Source of the DNA: Glandiceps talaboti
Taxonomy: Eukaryota; Hemichordata; Enteropneusta; Spengelidae
Reading direction: 5' to 3'
Length of the DNA stretch: 64,000 nucleotides
Assembly: GCF_964340395.1 (NCBI RefSeq)
Contig: NC_135550.1
Span: 30,396,676-30,460,675, forward strand
Each line of letters opens with the position of its first letter. The stretch's first letter is position 1. Under the pieces are notes generated by a model that was given only the letters and a program-made list of their open reading frames with translations, was not told the origin of the DNA and did not search any database. A program made the position numbers and the translations under genes. Positions 1-12,380 of the stretch are shown one piece after another.

Positions 1-1180
1 TGCAGATACCTTCTTTCTCTTGCTTTCTTTCCAACGTGTAACACATGATTCCACTGTGTGCCACACCGCCACCCACAGAGAGCGTTCATATAAAGGAGGA
101 TGGGGGGGGGGGGGCGTTACTAATTTTTAGATAGGGATGTGCCGCCCAAGTTCTTACCCATTTCTATGATGTTTTTTTTCGGTGGAAAACGGATCCATAA
201 CTATGAGGTACTTATAGATCACAGACAAGGAAGAAATTTTGTGTATAAAAGCCGCATAAACTTAGCAGACCCAAGAATAATGATGTTCTGTACGTTGGTG
301 GCGCTATATAGATCTTCACCTGTCTTTACCTGGCTTTCTTCTAGATCTTTGAGAGTAGAAAGCATACATGTCTGTTTTCACATATGCCGTGTCACATGTC
401 ATAGTTACGTGCGTCAGAGCGTGCAAGGTCATTTACCCCAATCGGGATGGAAATATTCCTGACTATATATATAAACCTAGTAACATAATTTAGTATGCAC
501 ACCCGTATATGTATAACATGTATAGATAATGGAAGCTATAGATAGTTTATTCACATATTCATGGTATATACATTTACTAATGCACATTATTTATTCATTT
601 ATTTATTTGTTTGTTTGTTCATTTATTTTTTTACTTACTTACTTTCTTACTTATTCATTTGTTTTGTTTGTTTGCATTGTTGAATATCAGAACCAGTGTA
701 CTTTGAGTAATCATCGAAGACTCCCTAAATACGGCTTTATTTCCCTTGTAGTAAGCATGTCACGTAGTTGTCACTTCATTGGGGACAGTTCAGTTGAGTG
801 CAAAGTTTACGTTCAGTACGCAACATATGTAGTCAGCTTTTACATATAGTAACTGTTAGTATCGTTGCTAATCATGCAATTACTTGATATTTCAACAACT
901 GTAAAATCGGGAGTTTGTCTAGCAAGTGGTAGTGCCTTCGGATACTTACTGGAGCGATCTTTGGGTAAGATTTTTTTCTGATGTCGTTGGAAACCAGTTT
1001 TCTTTAAAAAAAATTTATTAATACAATAGCAATATAAATGTGAATCGAACCATGGCACTTTATGGTCACTTTTGTAATTTATTTTGTTGTAATTCACTAT
1101 TTGCATACTTTAAAAGAATGTTGTCATTTCACGTAGTAAACGGGTATAACGTGAATGATTTTCAAGTTGTTATCTACAGA
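1..1180. other. Left-edge sequence, no supported gene
   Basis: No exon with convincing splice sites or a recognisable protein was found on either strand. The stretch contains a poly-G run near 101-114 and T-rich low-complexity DNA near 590-680. CpG is fairly frequent here compared with 2.2-22.7 kb. The missing first exon of the YeeE-like gene could lie here or outside the window, but I could not see it. Confidence 0.4.
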
Positions 1181-1194
1181 AAGTAAAACTATGT

Positions 1195-1445
1195 TCATGT
1201 ATATAATTGATATTCCTTCACTGTACTAAAGTGGACATTCGTAAATACTCTTTTGTGCATAGAAGTGTTAATACTTGGAACAGTCTGCCACAGTCTGTGG
1301 TTTCACCATCAAGTGTTCAGTCTTGTGAGCAACGACCTGATAAACTTTGGGAAGAATTACTATACAAGTTTGATTGTCTCTCAACCAACCACCTTAGACA
1401 TCAACATGCACTCATTACATGGACGGCGACGACCCGATTTTATTT
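1195..1445 (+). mobile_element. LINE 3'-terminal ORF2 fragment (CR1/L2/Jockey-like)
   Basis: The plus-strand reading contains IRKYSFVHRSVNTWNSLPQS followed by a decayed helical tail (SVQSCEQRPDKLWEELLYKFD). An aromatic and basic stretch, then WNSLP, then a short SV..F/C..RLDK..W segment is the usual C-terminus of non-LTR retrotransposon ORF2 after the reverse transcriptase. Only this last piece is present, so it is a dead 5'-truncated or broken copy. The exact clade cannot be set from so short a piece. Confidence 0.7.
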
Positions 1446-1464
1446 TAGCGGTTAGCCTAGTATC

Positions 1465-1580
1465 AGAATTTACCAATATACCTATATACCAATATACCTA
1501 TTATATACCTATTATACATATGTACCTATATAGCTATATACTTACTATATCTATATACCTAATTATATACCTATAACGCT
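1465..1580. repeat. Degenerate TATACCTA-type tandem repeat
   Basis: Imperfect units of about 8 to 12 bases built on 'tatacctat/taccaata' repeat through this stretch. It lies just downstream of the LINE fragment and may be its degenerate tail or an independent microsatellite. Confidence 0.6.
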
Positions 1581-2195
1581 AACTCTACAACTACAGGTTT
1601 TGTCGTCACAAAATGAACTGCGTCAAACATATAGTAAACATCTGCCAAGGATTACATTGTATTTCATTTGATAAAACCTTTTCTCTAGATCTAGTAATAC
1701 ATATGGAACATTTTTTTGAGATTAGTTTTCGGATATCCACACCTGTATGTGTGTGGATATCTGAAGTGAGCAATAGATGAACCACAGTCATTCAGTCTCA
1801 AAAGCCTACAACCAATCGTAAGAACGAACAACCCAGTAGAGGATCAATGGTCCTACCTTACAATGTTACATCACGACACTTGAACAGAGGCTTTACTTAC
1901 GGTATCAATATCTGCATTCAGCCTACAAAATCCTTGCGGCAATTATTGGTGTCCCCAAAGGACACTGACAAAAAAGGTGTGGAGTGATCTATGTAATTCC
2001 TTGCCAGGGTCAGACCAACACAGGCCAATGCAAACATACATACATAGGGGAGACAGAGAGATCACTCAAAACTAGATTTTTAGAACATAGCAGACCAAGT
2101 TCCAGCACATCTGAAGTCCCCCAACACATCCACATCGAATCACCAGGACATTCAGTCAACATCAATAATGTAAAATCTTGACACTGAAACGAGGC

Positions 2196-2630
2196 ATTTT
2201 ATAAAAATAATAATAATACATGGTTTATTAAAACAAAAATGTGACAAAAATAAAATGGTCAAATTGCTTGAGTTCACACATTATTCAGTAAAATAAACAT
2301 TTTAAGAAACAAAAATAAAAACAAGTTGATTAATACAACAAGTCCTAAAAGTAGTAAAAAGTCAATAAAATACAAAGTACTATGAATAAAGTTAAAATAC
2401 AGTTACAGTAATACTAAAACAAAGTACACACAAACACACACACAGACACACACACACACAGACACACACACACACACACACACACAGACAGACACACAGG
2501 CACACAAAAAACGACTACGAAGTAACCAAGGATACATAAATGATAAAGCAGACAAACATGCAACGAAAAACGTAGGTCACCACTTTTAAACAATTACTTA
2601 GCCAGTCTAATGCTATACACAACAGGACTG
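2196..2630. mobile_element. Nested AT-rich insertion inside the Penelope-like fragment
   Basis: It begins with an (ATA/AAT)n run followed by 'catggtttattaaaac', continues as A-rich DNA, includes a (CA)n/(CAGA)n stretch at about 2407-2503, and ends before 'ttttgaatggggagtgaagg', where the GIY-YIG reading resumes. An (AAT)n-bordered insert looks like the 3' end of another retroelement inserted in reverse. No coding capacity was seen in it. Boundaries are accurate to roughly 10 bases. Confidence 0.55.
2407..2503. repeat. (CA)n microsatellite with CAGA interruptions
   Basis: Alternating CA dinucleotides interrupted by CAGACA units. It lies inside the nested insertion. Confidence 0.95.
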
Positions 2631-3016
2631 TTTTGAATGGGGAGTGAAGGAAGCCATCTACATCCGGGCACTTAAACCATAATTAAACAGATACGGAGGG
2701 TGATATAAACTTCCAGGCACCTATGACCACTTATTAGGCTCACATGTCCATAAGGTCACATGTACTGAATAGTGACAATCTGTTGACAAAGACTGAAATG
2801 TGCAGTCAAATATTTCAGGTAAAATTTTCAAGTTGTGGTTGGAACAAAAATTATATTGAATACTTAGGTTTACCAAGACAGATGAATTTCCATTTGAAGT
2901 GCAAATATTTGGTCATATCCATTATAAGTATCCAGTTGTAGTTTCACTCCTTTTAATACTATTCACATTTTGAAAATTGGAAATTAAAATATTTGTGTAT
3001 TGTTCTACATATCCAG

Positions 3017-3178
3017 TATACAAACCTGAAATCATCAGAAATGCAGTGCTCATGACAAGCGGTACTCCGTCGAAAATATGGCTATCTGCTTGTGCTACAT
3101 GTAAGTAGAATAAAGGGTAATAATTATTGATTTAGCATTCATCTATTTTAGTTTGTGATATTAAAAGACATACATACA

Positions 3179-3209
<31 letters not shown>

Positions 3210-6200
3210 GACATATGCTATTCGAAACCATTGGAAAATGCATTGATCATTTGAAAGGTACACATTGACAATGGCACTGAGTGAATTTAATTATTTAAGG
3301 TATGGATTTTAATTTACCTTGACTTTTAGGTATTTCCTACATCAACATCAACATCAATGAAAAATATTTGAGAAAATAATGTCAATAATATACTTTAAGA
3401 TATACATTTCACTCCATTTCCATTTCTTCCTAGCAATGGCCACATTGAGTCTTCTGCCAGTGGTAGGGGGAGCACAGATTGTGAAGGCCGTCAAAACAGA
3501 CCACTGCTCCAAAGGAGAAAGCATGCCATTGAGTATATTAGGTGGATTCATTCATGGTGTTGGCATTGTCATGTGTGGAGCAGTAAGTCACCTAATAACC
3601 AACATTGACTACCACAAATGAGTTGTTAAGTCTAATTTCATCACCTTGTATAGTATTGTTTTTAAAGCCTAACAAGACATCACACATCACAAATAGATGG
3701 GCTATATATCTAATAATCTTTAACAGTTCAGCAGATTGCTTACCTATATATCAAGCTGTAGTGAATGAGTAGAATTTACAGAATGTTGGGGAGGGGGGGG
3801 GGGGTCACTGTCAGGCCTTTTCCTACATACATACTAAAGACCGGTTGACTCAAATCCTTTAGAAAATTGTACAATTTTATGTGAAATATGTCTGTCACTC
3901 TTGCTTGTGACTAGATAAAATCTAAAAAAAAAACTGATATAAAGACATAAAAGTAGTATAAAGTTGGCAATATTTTATGACTACAGTGCCCAGCGACAAT
4001 TTTGGTTCAGCTTGGTACTGGTACGGATAATGCTGTGGTTACGATGGCAGGATACCTGACTGGTGCATTGCTGTATGGTTTCCTTGATGAAAAAATACCT
4101 AGAAGGGAGACAAAGCTCTTCAGAGAAGGTGGCTGCACGTAAGTCAACTTTATTTTGATGCATTAAATGTTGATTAGAAAATTTTGACAAGGACACAATG
4201 CTTCAGAGATTTTTTAACAAAATTGTGAAATTTTTTAAAAACATTTATTTAGAATATGAGGATTGGATTATTTTCATTGATTTCATAAAAGGCTATGCAT
4301 GGTTAAGAAACCTTTACTAATATTGTTTTTATTATAAATGAAAATATATCATGAAAATGTTGTAGTTAGCATATTATTAAAGTAATGAAGGTCATTTATT
4401 GTGATACAATAATTTGTTTTCTTTACATGGACTTCAATATATTTACAAGTGAATACAGATGGTACATAACCATATTGGCCACTATATATGTCGTGAATTA
4501 TATTTATTATTTTGTGTTCTACGTTCTTTCCGTTACAAGTTGGAATGCGCGTGCATTCTTATGTGAGTAAGTTTTCCGTTATAGTTGGAACACGCATTTT
4601 ATATAAAGTACAGAGTTCACAGAGTTCCCAGTGTATCCTACTACTTTCTTGTATCGTCATTACTATCACTGCTGTTTTCGAACCCCTTTCAATTGGGAGT
4701 CATTCACTATATATACAGTTGTTCTTTGGATATATTTGTTTCTCAGAATAGATGATTTCCTGAAGATTAAAAATTATGCAATATTAGCATTGCCATTGAC
4801 ATGTGGAATAGGAGTATTCCTGTCTCAATATCCCACATATCTACCAGCTGATACAGTGGGGGGTTATTCCTCAATAAAATGTGGTAAGCATTAATACATT
4901 CAATTATCACACACAAAGTTGAGGTAGTACTTTTGATCTTACAACTTAGAATATGATAACCATTGTTATTAATTTTGATATAACTAAGTAATAAGATAAG
5001 ATGAGATAAGATAGAAATTTATTTAGTCCCTTTTAGGGTAATTGAGTTATCTGCTACAATAGATTATTACATCTAAAACAATATATCCAGAAATAAAAAG
5101 AAATATAAATACATTTACAATACAGATGAAAACACATTAAATTAGATTCATTAGTTTCTATTAAAAGTTTTGTTAAGGAGTGTGATGGCTTGAGGTATAA
5201 ATGAATCATGATAACGGGTAGTACGAGAAGCTAACTGTCTAAATCTAACTACCACTCCTATCAATTCTCCTGACATTGATTTCCTGTCTCAGTGGGTTTG
5301 TTTCATCCCTCATTATGCACAACACTTTGTCTTGTCATTCGCTTGTGTAAGACTTCATCCACCTTTATCATGATAATCTAACATGTCGATAAAATAGAAG
5401 GAAAAGTAATAAATTGTGAATCAATCAAGATATACCCCCTAATTTGAAAGTTTTCACACTTCCCTCACAAAATGGACATATTTTATCACACTTCACTCAC
5501 AAAATGGTCATATTTTATTTTGCATGTGTTATACTAGAGGTTACTATACTAATGATGAGAGCAATACTTTTACTCCATGTTAGGTATACTTCTTGGTTGT
5601 GTAAATCTACCTATTATCTTAACATTACGGAAGATGATTGGTTGTAGTAGCAGTATTGTCACAATTGCATCTCAACTTGTGCCGGAGTCATTTGCCTCCA
5701 AATATCTTCAGTCGTATAGATCTGGTTTCAAGAGATGGTGGCAGGTAGGTACTCAAGTATTACAATGAATAATAAGAAAACTGTTTTATTTCTATAGTTC
5801 ATGGCATGGCAGTGAGTGATGAGGGACTCAGCAATGGCCTTTGGATACAATGACCATTTTTTGGTTGTGGTTGTGGTTGTTGAGTCAGTCATTATGTCAG
5901 TAGATATTGACAGGCTGTCATTATCATATCTATAGGGGTTAATCAACCCATTGCACACAATGGTATGAATGTAGGAATAATATATTACTTTGATTAGAAA
6001 TGACGACATAAACATGTATGTAGTGGACAAGTAAATGTTTGCCCTGTCAAAACTTTATAACATTTGACCGAGTGTAAACTTGGTATGCACTTAAAACTTT
6101 AGATGTGTTCAATAAGTCAAAATTTATGTATGTGCCTAATCTTACTGAAAAATTGAAGTAAACACATTAACCCTTCCCCTCCTCTCCCACCATTTATCTC

Positions 6201-8115
6201 ATGTCATGTAATATCATAACTAGGCAAAGCCCATAAGCTCGCACAGGGTAGATTCATTTGTGACTGGCTGCCTGGGCCAGGGTTTGTACACTTGATTTGG
6301 GTCATTTTCCAGGGGTGTTGACCATCAAAATTCATATATATATATCTGACATGAAGAAGAAGTAAAGAAAGTCAAAACTCTATGCAGTTGTTGGTTTCAA
6401 AAACCATCATAGCCATTAGATTAATATTTGTTCATTTTCAGTCAGCCAACTTATCATAGAGTAGACCCTCCACCAATATTGGTCTTTGGACAAATGTTTT
6501 GTTGACATGTTGCCGAACATCATGATTTCTCAATTCAACTCGATGATTTAGGAATGTTACTATACCAACAAACATAGGAAAGTAGTTATTCTTTTTAGAA
6601 CATGTAAAAAATTTCAATTATGTCAAAACCGCACTTCGACAACTCGGAAATTCAACTGCGCTATGTCATCAGTGGTCCATATCACGTACCGTGCGTCAAA
6701 CTTCCAAATAGTGTAACAATTTCTCTTTGAGGTACAGTGATGCTTTGATACTCATTACAATGTTACGATAATCGTGCCAACAGACCTACTGTTACAATAG
6801 TGCAATGCATGGCGTTGTGTTGCCTATGTTATATGACGATACGGTAGCGCATGGAGAATGCACATAGTGTATGCGTAATCACTGCTTGCCGCAATGCATC
6901 CTTGGGAGAACCACCAATTTTTTCCACATAGTATATACGATGCACATGCCTACAAGTCATTGAGCCACTGCGCAAGCTAATATAACTGTCTATCATCTGT
7001 TGTGGTGATGGCAATGGTAGTGGTGGTGGGGGGGGGGGGGTTACTTTGAGTCCCTAACATTGAAATTGGCATGAAGACTTATCAGTGTCGAGTTGGGAGT
7101 GATTTTAATTTTCACTTATGTTTTTCAAACCATTCATACAGTACTCTATCATCTCTTACACAGCAACACATTCCTCCACTATATTTTACAGGTATTGTTT
7201 GCAGTTGGTGCAGTAGGTGGTGCCTACCTATCTGCAAGATCTACACATTCTTTAAGTACAATTTCAGGAGTAACTAAATCAATGGCGTTTGGAGGTGGTA
7301 TGGTTATGATATTTGGAGCAAGAATGGCCAATGGATGTGTGTGGTGAGATATCTTACATTGTTGAACAGATGCAAATATTTCAAAATTTCAAAATGTTTG
7401 TACATCATAATCAGGATATTGCAAGTTTCCAAGGCTAAATAATTTACTGAAAAATGTATCAGTAATTATTTTGAGAACCGAAATGTAAAGTAACAAAAGT
7501 AATTAAATGACACAGTATTGGATACAATTTGTCATGGCCTAAAAGGTGCAGTCTATGTTAGTTTTAGTGTAGTTGTACATACCATAGTCATTTAAATATG
7601 GAAGAAAGTAAACAAAAAAAACAATTCTTATTCTCAGGTTTGAAACACTCATATCAAGGACTATTTTGGATTAGACAGTAATAGAAGTTAAAATGACAAT
7701 ATTACACTAGTGTGTTGGTATTTTAACATAAATCATGCCTTGTTGTGTCAAAATTATCTCTTTCACATTACTCAATAACAACACTGATAATGGATGACAT
7801 ATTAGTTTGATAACCCCATTGTGTAAATACAGTTTATGTAATATGTCATGTAGAAAGCAATTCATGATACTTTATATGTCATATTACCTGTGACCTGTCA
7901 AACTAAGATAACTGTTTACCTTATCACACGTTCTCACACTCCGTGGTACGTCTGGCGATAAGTGCACACTATGTTGTCTTTTCTTGTTATTTTCCAGTGG
8001 GCATGGAGCAACAGGTGTGAGTTTATTATCTGTACTATCAATAGCAAGCACAGTGGCAATGGTAGCTGGAGGACTGGCTGCAACTAAACTGATGCAGATA
8101 ACCAATATGATGTGA
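3017..8115 (+). CDS. YeeE/YedE family (Sulf_transp, TsuA-like) membrane transporter, 5' exon missing
   Basis: Seven coding exons join with matching phases: 3017-3100, 3434-3582, 3987-4138, 4747-4883, 5584-5744, 7192-7343 and 7998-8115 (stop TGA 8113-8115). Together they give 316 residues. Donors are gtaagt or gtaggt-like, except gtgaga after exon 6; all acceptors end in AG. The family signature appears twice, as expected for its internal repeat: GGFIHGVGIVMCGACPATIL across exons 2-3 and ARMANGCVCGHGATG across exons 6-7. About eight or nine hydrophobic segments are visible. Bacterial members (YeeE/TsuA) import thiosulfate through a cysteine-lined path; cysteines are kept in both motifs here (CGAC and GCVC). 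The first exon starts in mid-protein (YKPEIIRN...) at phase 1, so about 20-40 N-terminal residues lie on an exon I could not find. Substrate and membrane location in animals are unknown; thiosulfate or sulfur transport is inferred from the family. Confidence 0.88.
3169..3207. repeat. (CATA)n microsatellite
   Basis: About ten tandem CATA units in the first visible intron of the YeeE-like gene. Confidence 0.95.
4985..5390. repeat. Probable interspersed repeat in YeeE-like intron 4
   Basis: The stretch opens with an 'agataagatgagata' low-complexity edge and 'tttatttagtccc'. It then runs through sequence ('ggcttgaggtataaatgaat', 'tcctgtctcagtgggtttgt') that resembles 3' portions of invertebrate retroelements, probably in antisense orientation. 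It breaks an otherwise bland intron. The assignment is by general resemblance only; no domain is visible. Confidence 0.35.
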
Positions 8116-8225
8116 TGTGATATAGTCTGTCATTCTCAACACAAAATGGAAAGAGAAAGTCGAGTACCACACCGATAGGAGCAAGAATAGCAATGCAGTG
8201 TAAACAATATCAAAAATGGAAATGT

Positions 8226-8231
8226 TTTATT
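8226..8231 (-). terminator. Poly(A) signal AATAAA for TAF1A
   Basis: TTTATT on the plus strand reads AATAAA on the minus strand, about 155 bases after the TAF1A stop codon (8387-8389). It lies upstream of the other gene's poly(A) signal, so the two 3' UTRs should overlap by about 100 bases. Confidence 0.6.
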
Positions 8232-8310
8232 GACAACAGTTACACACATGGAAATATTTCTATAAATTACATATCATTGTGTAATATACACACATATCTT
8301 TTAGTAAAGA

Positions 8311-8316
8311 AATAAA
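8311..8316 (+). terminator. Poly(A) signal AATAAA for the YeeE-like gene
   Basis: The first AATAAA on the plus strand after the stop codon at 8115, about 200 bases downstream. It lies inside the inferred 3' UTR of the convergent TAF1A gene. Confidence 0.6.
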
Positions 8317-8386
8317 TATATCTAAATTAGATGTTTTTTTCAGCCCTTATCTTTTCCCTGATTGATTGGTTTGTGTTTGTTGTTTA

Positions 8387-11300
8387 TCATTTGTCTTTCT
8401 TCAACATAATTGCTTTTTTAAGCCTTTTATAGGAATTTGTGCCCTTCAAAACCTTCTTGGCACTCTTCATAAATAAATTTTCTGCAAAAAATGGAAGAAT
8501 ATATAACCATCAGAGGAATGCTAGGATGGATGCACAGACATGGATGATTCCAAACTGTACACATTGCAGGCTAATAAAATGGCAAACTTCTTCATCTACG
8601 ACAACAAGTTTCAGATATTTGAAAGTGCATTCATCTTCAGTGTGTCTTGATAGTGCCCATTTTTTTACAATCATGGTGCAATTGTATTCAGGAGGCACAC
8701 CCTATTCATGGGCAGACAGGAAGAATATTCCATCAAAACACACTGTCTAAAATTAGCATGCTGAAATAATTCTGAATCTTTGACTATTCAGGAATCTATT
8801 ACCATAATACATACCTCTACTTTTTGTGAGATGACTTGAGGAGAGCAGAGTTGCTATAGCTGCTTTACTGTCCAACAACTTCCTTTCTTGCTCTGTGTCT
8901 GTTCTAATGTGACACTCTCTAAAATGATAGGAAGGCCACCAACTTGACCTACTAGTCCAACATTCTCTTTTGATCTTCAGCCCTTCACGATTGTTTCTAT
9001 GGAAACAGGAAGTAAATACATGTAACATGGGCATCCAATTGTTGAGACTATTCAGACTTCACACTCCAGATCTCGAGTAAAAAGACATGAAGTTATATAG
9101 AGTTAACATTCTTTTTTTTCCTTTATACCCATACTTGGACATTTTTATGTTCAAAGTATACTATACCTTGGACTAATATACTACTGTGGTTCTGATATCA
9201 TTTATGTTACTTACCTTTTTGAAATTAGTATTAACAAGTCTGCTAACATTTCCCATGGTTTGATATCATCCTGCCAACATGCATAGTCCAGCATGTCAAA
9301 CAAAAATGGCAGTGCAAGAGCTGGATTATCGGCTACAATTGGGAACAAAAAATTATCATCATGGTCAATTGTTTACAGTATGTTGTAACAGTATGAATAT
9401 ATTCATACAAAATTATAAAAAAATTTGGAGAAAATATTTTCCAAAATAACTGAAAATATTAATCCATAATTCATAATATGTGTTCAAAACATACCAGACT
9501 TCTGAACGATTTCAGACATGTCCATTGCCAGCTCATCAGATGGGACCAAGTACAGTAGATCCTGCAAGAATTAACCATGGAACAGATGTGACCACATAGC
9601 AGTACCTTTTTCATATGACTTTACAGATATAAGTGCAAATCATTCATCATCAAAATAATTTACTTCAAGACCAGTTTGCAGTTTGACATTGTTAGTCATG
9701 GTTGCTATGAATGACAGTACATATACTATGATCAGAAATGCTTATGTTCTCTGATAACTTGTTGCTACAGACATCCCCATCACTGGGACATAAATATGGC
9801 CATCACTTTTAAGTTGAAATCTTTTGACAAAAAGTCATGTTAAATCTTGATATGAAATACTGTCATAAAATACAACTTATGTTGTAATTTAGGTCATTTC
9901 ATTGTTACTGCATGTACACGGCAAATTCACTGAAATGGTATTATTATGACTTCTGAAATCACAATTTTAGCAATGACTTGTTTGTTCCATTGACATCTTT
10001 ATTATATTTTGATATGCCAAAAAAGTTAATTTTGACATTAGTTACATAAATTTTGTTTTAAGATGTACACGTTACCTTTAAAACAAGCACAGATTCATTG
10101 GGATGTGCATCGTGTTTCTTCAGAAAGCTATATAGATACTTGTGTGCATTTGGATTGTTTGAATTACTGTCTCTGTATTTATGTAGAACAGCTTGAGCTT
10201 CGTCATATCTCTCCTGGTATTCCAGTATCTGTGTATATAAACACTTTAATGATAACTGCCAGCTTGGTGCAAGTTACATCATGTTTTCCCTTTAAATGAC
10301 ACTTGCCGTTGTCACTTAGAGAAATGGAAGTTGTGTATCTGAGAAAACTGTTAATACATCAACTTACTGAAAACAGATTCAGATTGCCTTTTTTTAATAA
10401 AAAAAAAGCTTTGTTACAGAAATATGTCCATATTTACAAAATAACACTACAGGGTGGCATTTCTAGTCTTTCATGGTATTCTGGCATCTAAGTATAACTA
10501 GTAATTACTGTTAGTGTCATTCAGCCAGGAATATCTCCCATACGATGTAGTTTCTGTACTTATCCTGGTTGGGGTAAACAATGTTTGAATGTCATTGTTC
10601 ACAGGTACCATTATTTACTCTGATCAGGAATAAACAGATAAAAGTATTTCAGGTAAAATAGTCTTCAAACGAGTGTATTGAAAAACTGCCCTGGACAACC
10701 TATGTCCAATCAACCCCAGGATTTGTAGCTTTGAGAGTAGACTGCATACATACCTTTTTCCACATACACCAATTAATTTCCACATACACCATTTCATACC
10801 CTTTAGTTACATGTGCCAGAGGTCATTTATCCAAATTTGGATAAATCATAGACTCTCCTGGTGGAGGGTCTATGGATAGATTTATGGGATAAATCATAGA
10901 CTCTCCTGGTGGAGGGTCTATGGATAGATTTATGGGATAAATCATAGACTCTCCTAGTGGAGGGTCTATGGATTTATAGGATAAATCTTTATCCTTAATA
11001 TGGGCTATTTGTAACTCACTTAAAGGAAGGTGTGACCTCAAGGAAACTTGTGTGTTCATTTTACTGTATTAAAAGCGTCTTCAAATTGTTATTTTCACGT
11101 TACAATGCCATAACCAGTCAAATATATACCACTAGAGGGCGCCATTGCAATGTGATGATGATTGGTGCACATTGTTCCTGTTATCTCACATCCATGCTTG
11201 TGATTGTTTGTTGTCCAGTATAAAATCTTTGATCCTTCTCATATTTCAGAATATCAACATCAAATTCTTAACCCTTAAAAAATTCTCTCACCTCAACATA

Positions 11301-12331
11301 TTTAGTAATAAATATATCCCAGACGCCTGGTGTATTCATCACGACTTCAAAACATTCTGCAGCGTCATTGCCATATCTCACCATTTCATTGGATTTATCA
11401 TATCCACTCTGCATATCTATAAAGAATATGGAGACCATTAAAGTGGCCATATGGATGAGAATTTGGTATTTATTTTGGATTTTTATTTGATAAAACAGCT
11501 TCACTATGTTTTTCTACTTGAAAAAATAATGCAAAAGAACATATACCGAGTCCATGTTCGTAACTCAATACATTGCAAAAAAGTGTAAAAAGTTTGTTAT
11601 TGTATGTAAAATAACAAACATTTTACACATTGCCTAAACTTTAATCAGAAGATCCAATTGTTGGGTTGGGTGGAATGATTCTATGAGAAGACATGGGTAT
11701 GTGACTAATAGTGTAAATGAACTTGAAAAAATAAATATGGATGAGGAATGACATTGTTAACTGGAAATTTCTTAAAATTTAAGTACTGACTTTGTGCTCA
11801 TCAGTACCAGCATCCCTCCCTCTCTCCTCCTTTTAAGTCTTTTAATTCACTAAAAGTTATTTTGAAAAGCAATTAATATTAACTTTCAACCTGCCCTTTG
11901 ACCTTTCAATATTCAAAAGAAAACTTTCACAAATACTTTACCTAAATCTGTTTGAACATCAGTATTTATAGTTGTTTTAGATTCAAGCCACATCACATAG
12001 TTTATCAGACCCCTGTACAAGAAGACCATGGTGTGCCATATCTCCTCCATTTCTTTCTTACTAGAATGGATGTTTCTGTTTGACAATATCTTAGCTTGGT
12101 TCAGAGTACTGTATGCCTCTTCCAACTCTCCTTTGCTTAGTAAGTAAAATGCGTGCTCCACAGTTTTCTGCGAGTGATCATGAATCATCAGTTTCTGTAA
12201 ATACCTTTGTATTCAAATGAAATGAAAACCATAAACAATATCAGTTAACAGTAGTATACATATTTAGTAGCTGAACAAAATCATACTAGGAAAATAACCA
12301 CTAATATAATAAAGTGAGGGGGAGGAATGTA

Positions 12332-12380
<49 letters not shown>

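Larger units (their letters stand above)
1890..2755 (+). mobile_element. Penelope-like element fragment with GIY-YIG endonuclease, split by an insertion
   Basis: From about 1926 the plus strand reads KSLRQLLVSPKDTDKKG, then (frame changed) GVIYVIPCQG and HTYIGETERSLKTRFLEH. This is the linker plus the GIY-YIG nuclease start typical of Penelope-like retroelements: the IY of GVIY, the cysteine, then YIGET and R..EH. The homology stops near 2195 and resumes near 2630 with GVKEAIYIRALKP and LNRYGG, the usual continuation of the same domain. The reverse transcriptase part is missing. Frameshifts and stops show the copy is dead. The 430 bases in between are listed separately. Confidence 0.75.

Noticed and set aside
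1020-1060. GGTTCGATTC-like box on the minus strand, as in a tRNA T-arm
   Set aside because: Flanking bases do not pair into a T-stem or acceptor stem, and no anticodon arm is present.
8753-8814. Direct read-through of TAF1A exon 9 to a stop at 8753
   Set aside because: A gtatgt donor at 8814 leads to a 95-base last exon that restores the conserved basic C-terminus; the read-through tail does not match the family.
10063-10299. Plus-strand open frame
   Set aside because: Antisense shadow of TAF1A exon 6.
10823-11059. Minus-strand frame with repeated SIDPPPGESMIYPINL
   Set aside because: Translation of the 48-bp tandem repeat in an intron; no splice sites and not between conserved TAF1A segments.
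11032-11441. Plus-strand open frames of 63 and 98 codons
   Set aside because: Over TAF1A exon 5 and intron; the minus strand carries the conserved NTPGVWD segment.
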